From Thermoguttaceae bacterium (GTDB taxonomy: Bacteria > Planctomycetota > Planctomycetia > Pirellulales > Thermoguttaceae): a DNA stretch of 64,000 nucleotides. The DNA lies in assembly GCA_017447865.1 (NCBI GenBank), contig JAFSMO010000012.1, forward strand, positions 45,250 through 109,249, read 5' to 3'. The position numbers and the translations under genes are program-made. This document shows positions 63,885-64,000 of the stretch, in pieces (position 1 is the stretch's first letter; each line of letters begins with the position of its first letter). The notes under the pieces were generated by a model. The model did no database searches, was not told where the DNA came from, and saw nothing but the letters and a program-made list of their open reading frames with translations.

Positions 63885-64000
63885 TTAATTATCGTCGTCA
63901 TCGTCCTCTTCATCGTCGTCATCGTCGCCGAAGACGTCTTTGTCGCCAGCTTTCGGCGCTTCGACTTCGTCGTCGTCATCGTCGTCATCGTCCCCAGCGG
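63885..64000 (-). CDS. Acidic C-terminus of a gene cut by the window edge
   Basis: Last 38 codons of an open frame that enters from the right. It encodes two Asp/Glu runs separated by EVEAPKAGDKDVFG, ending DDDDDN. Such tails occur on nucleic-acid-binding and ribosome-associated proteins, but identity cannot be told. The DNA is a near-perfect GAC/GAT triplet repeat. The stop is 11 bases before the CinA fusion gene. Confidence 0.6.
   Translation of the reverse strand, partial: AGDDDDDDDDEVEAPKAGDKDVFGDDDDDEEDDDDDN

Noticed and set aside
63885..64000. GAC/GAT triplet repeat at the right edge as a non-coding microsatellite
   Set aside because: It keeps one open frame to a stop and encodes an acidic tail, so coding is the simpler reading.

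Overview
The window looks like a chromosomal piece of a planctomycete, probably an anaerobic, carbohydrate-degrading, gut- or rumen-type member. This is an inference from several hallmarks. There are two DUF1559 proteins with type IV pilin-like N-termini (37031-38029, 44602-45543). A surface protein carries a planctomycete-type N-terminal LExR-ML motif (31566-32888). Three large PEP-CTERM proteins, many signal-peptide proteins of planctomycete style, a Ser/Thr kinase and a pyruvate:ferredoxin oxidoreductase are also present. Most genes are GC-rich with AT-rich intergenic promoters. Recognisable promoters are sigma70-like (TTGnnn, 16-17 nt, TAAAAT/TATAAT).

Layout. 1-9.9 kb, plus strand: end of cysK, metY, a terminator, eno, clpC, a small membrane protein and a large secreted LamG/beta-helix protein. 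9.9-16.6 kb: a duplicated structured repeat, then minus-strand leuA preceded by a leucine-rich leader peptide and a terminator (a candidate attenuator), a condensation-fold acyltransferase, a Tat-exported GH5 enzyme, tRNA-Leu(UAA), a small relic ORF and a membrane Ser/Thr kinase. 16.7-24.1 kb: two divergent envelope proteins, a shortened prepilin peptidase-like protein, rlmN and an ABC exporter. 24.1-29.3 kb: uxaC, then an EcoRI-type adenine methyltransferase and a DUF262-HNH protein, the latter bracketed by two 93-bp inverted-repeat elements, then a GH43 enzyme. 29.4-36.7 kb: a double SGNH hydrolase, the LExR-ML surface protein and the pyruvate:ferredoxin oxidoreductase.

37.0-49.4 kb is a five-gene, 12-kb minus-strand operon that mixes three giant PEP-CTERM beta-repeat proteins with two DUF1559 pseudopilins. 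49.6-64 kb: RNase Y, secreted TPR, GH99-like and HEAT-like proteins, an AsmA-like anchored protein, aroC, a CPBP protease resembling the PEP-CTERM-associated subfamily, a Sua5/LMW-phosphatase fusion, two overlapping tatA-like genes, a CinA-C/nucleotidylyltransferase fusion and the acidic tail of a gene running off the end.

How it fits together. Secreted glycan-active proteins (GH5, GH43, GH99-like, beta-helix, SGNH) plus glucuronate isomerase suggest use of plant or host polysaccharides. Pyruvate oxidation through ferredoxin indicates anaerobic metabolism. Export functions (TatA-like proteins, a Tat-signal enzyme, the prepilin peptidase-like protein, the CPBP protease) match the large surface-protein load. 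The strongest candidates for something new are the PEP-CTERM/DUF1559 operon, the methyltransferase plus DUF262-HNH pair with its flanking elements, the leuA attenuator, and a C-tract placed directly against the -35 box of five promoters. All calls come from reading sequence only; no database search was run.
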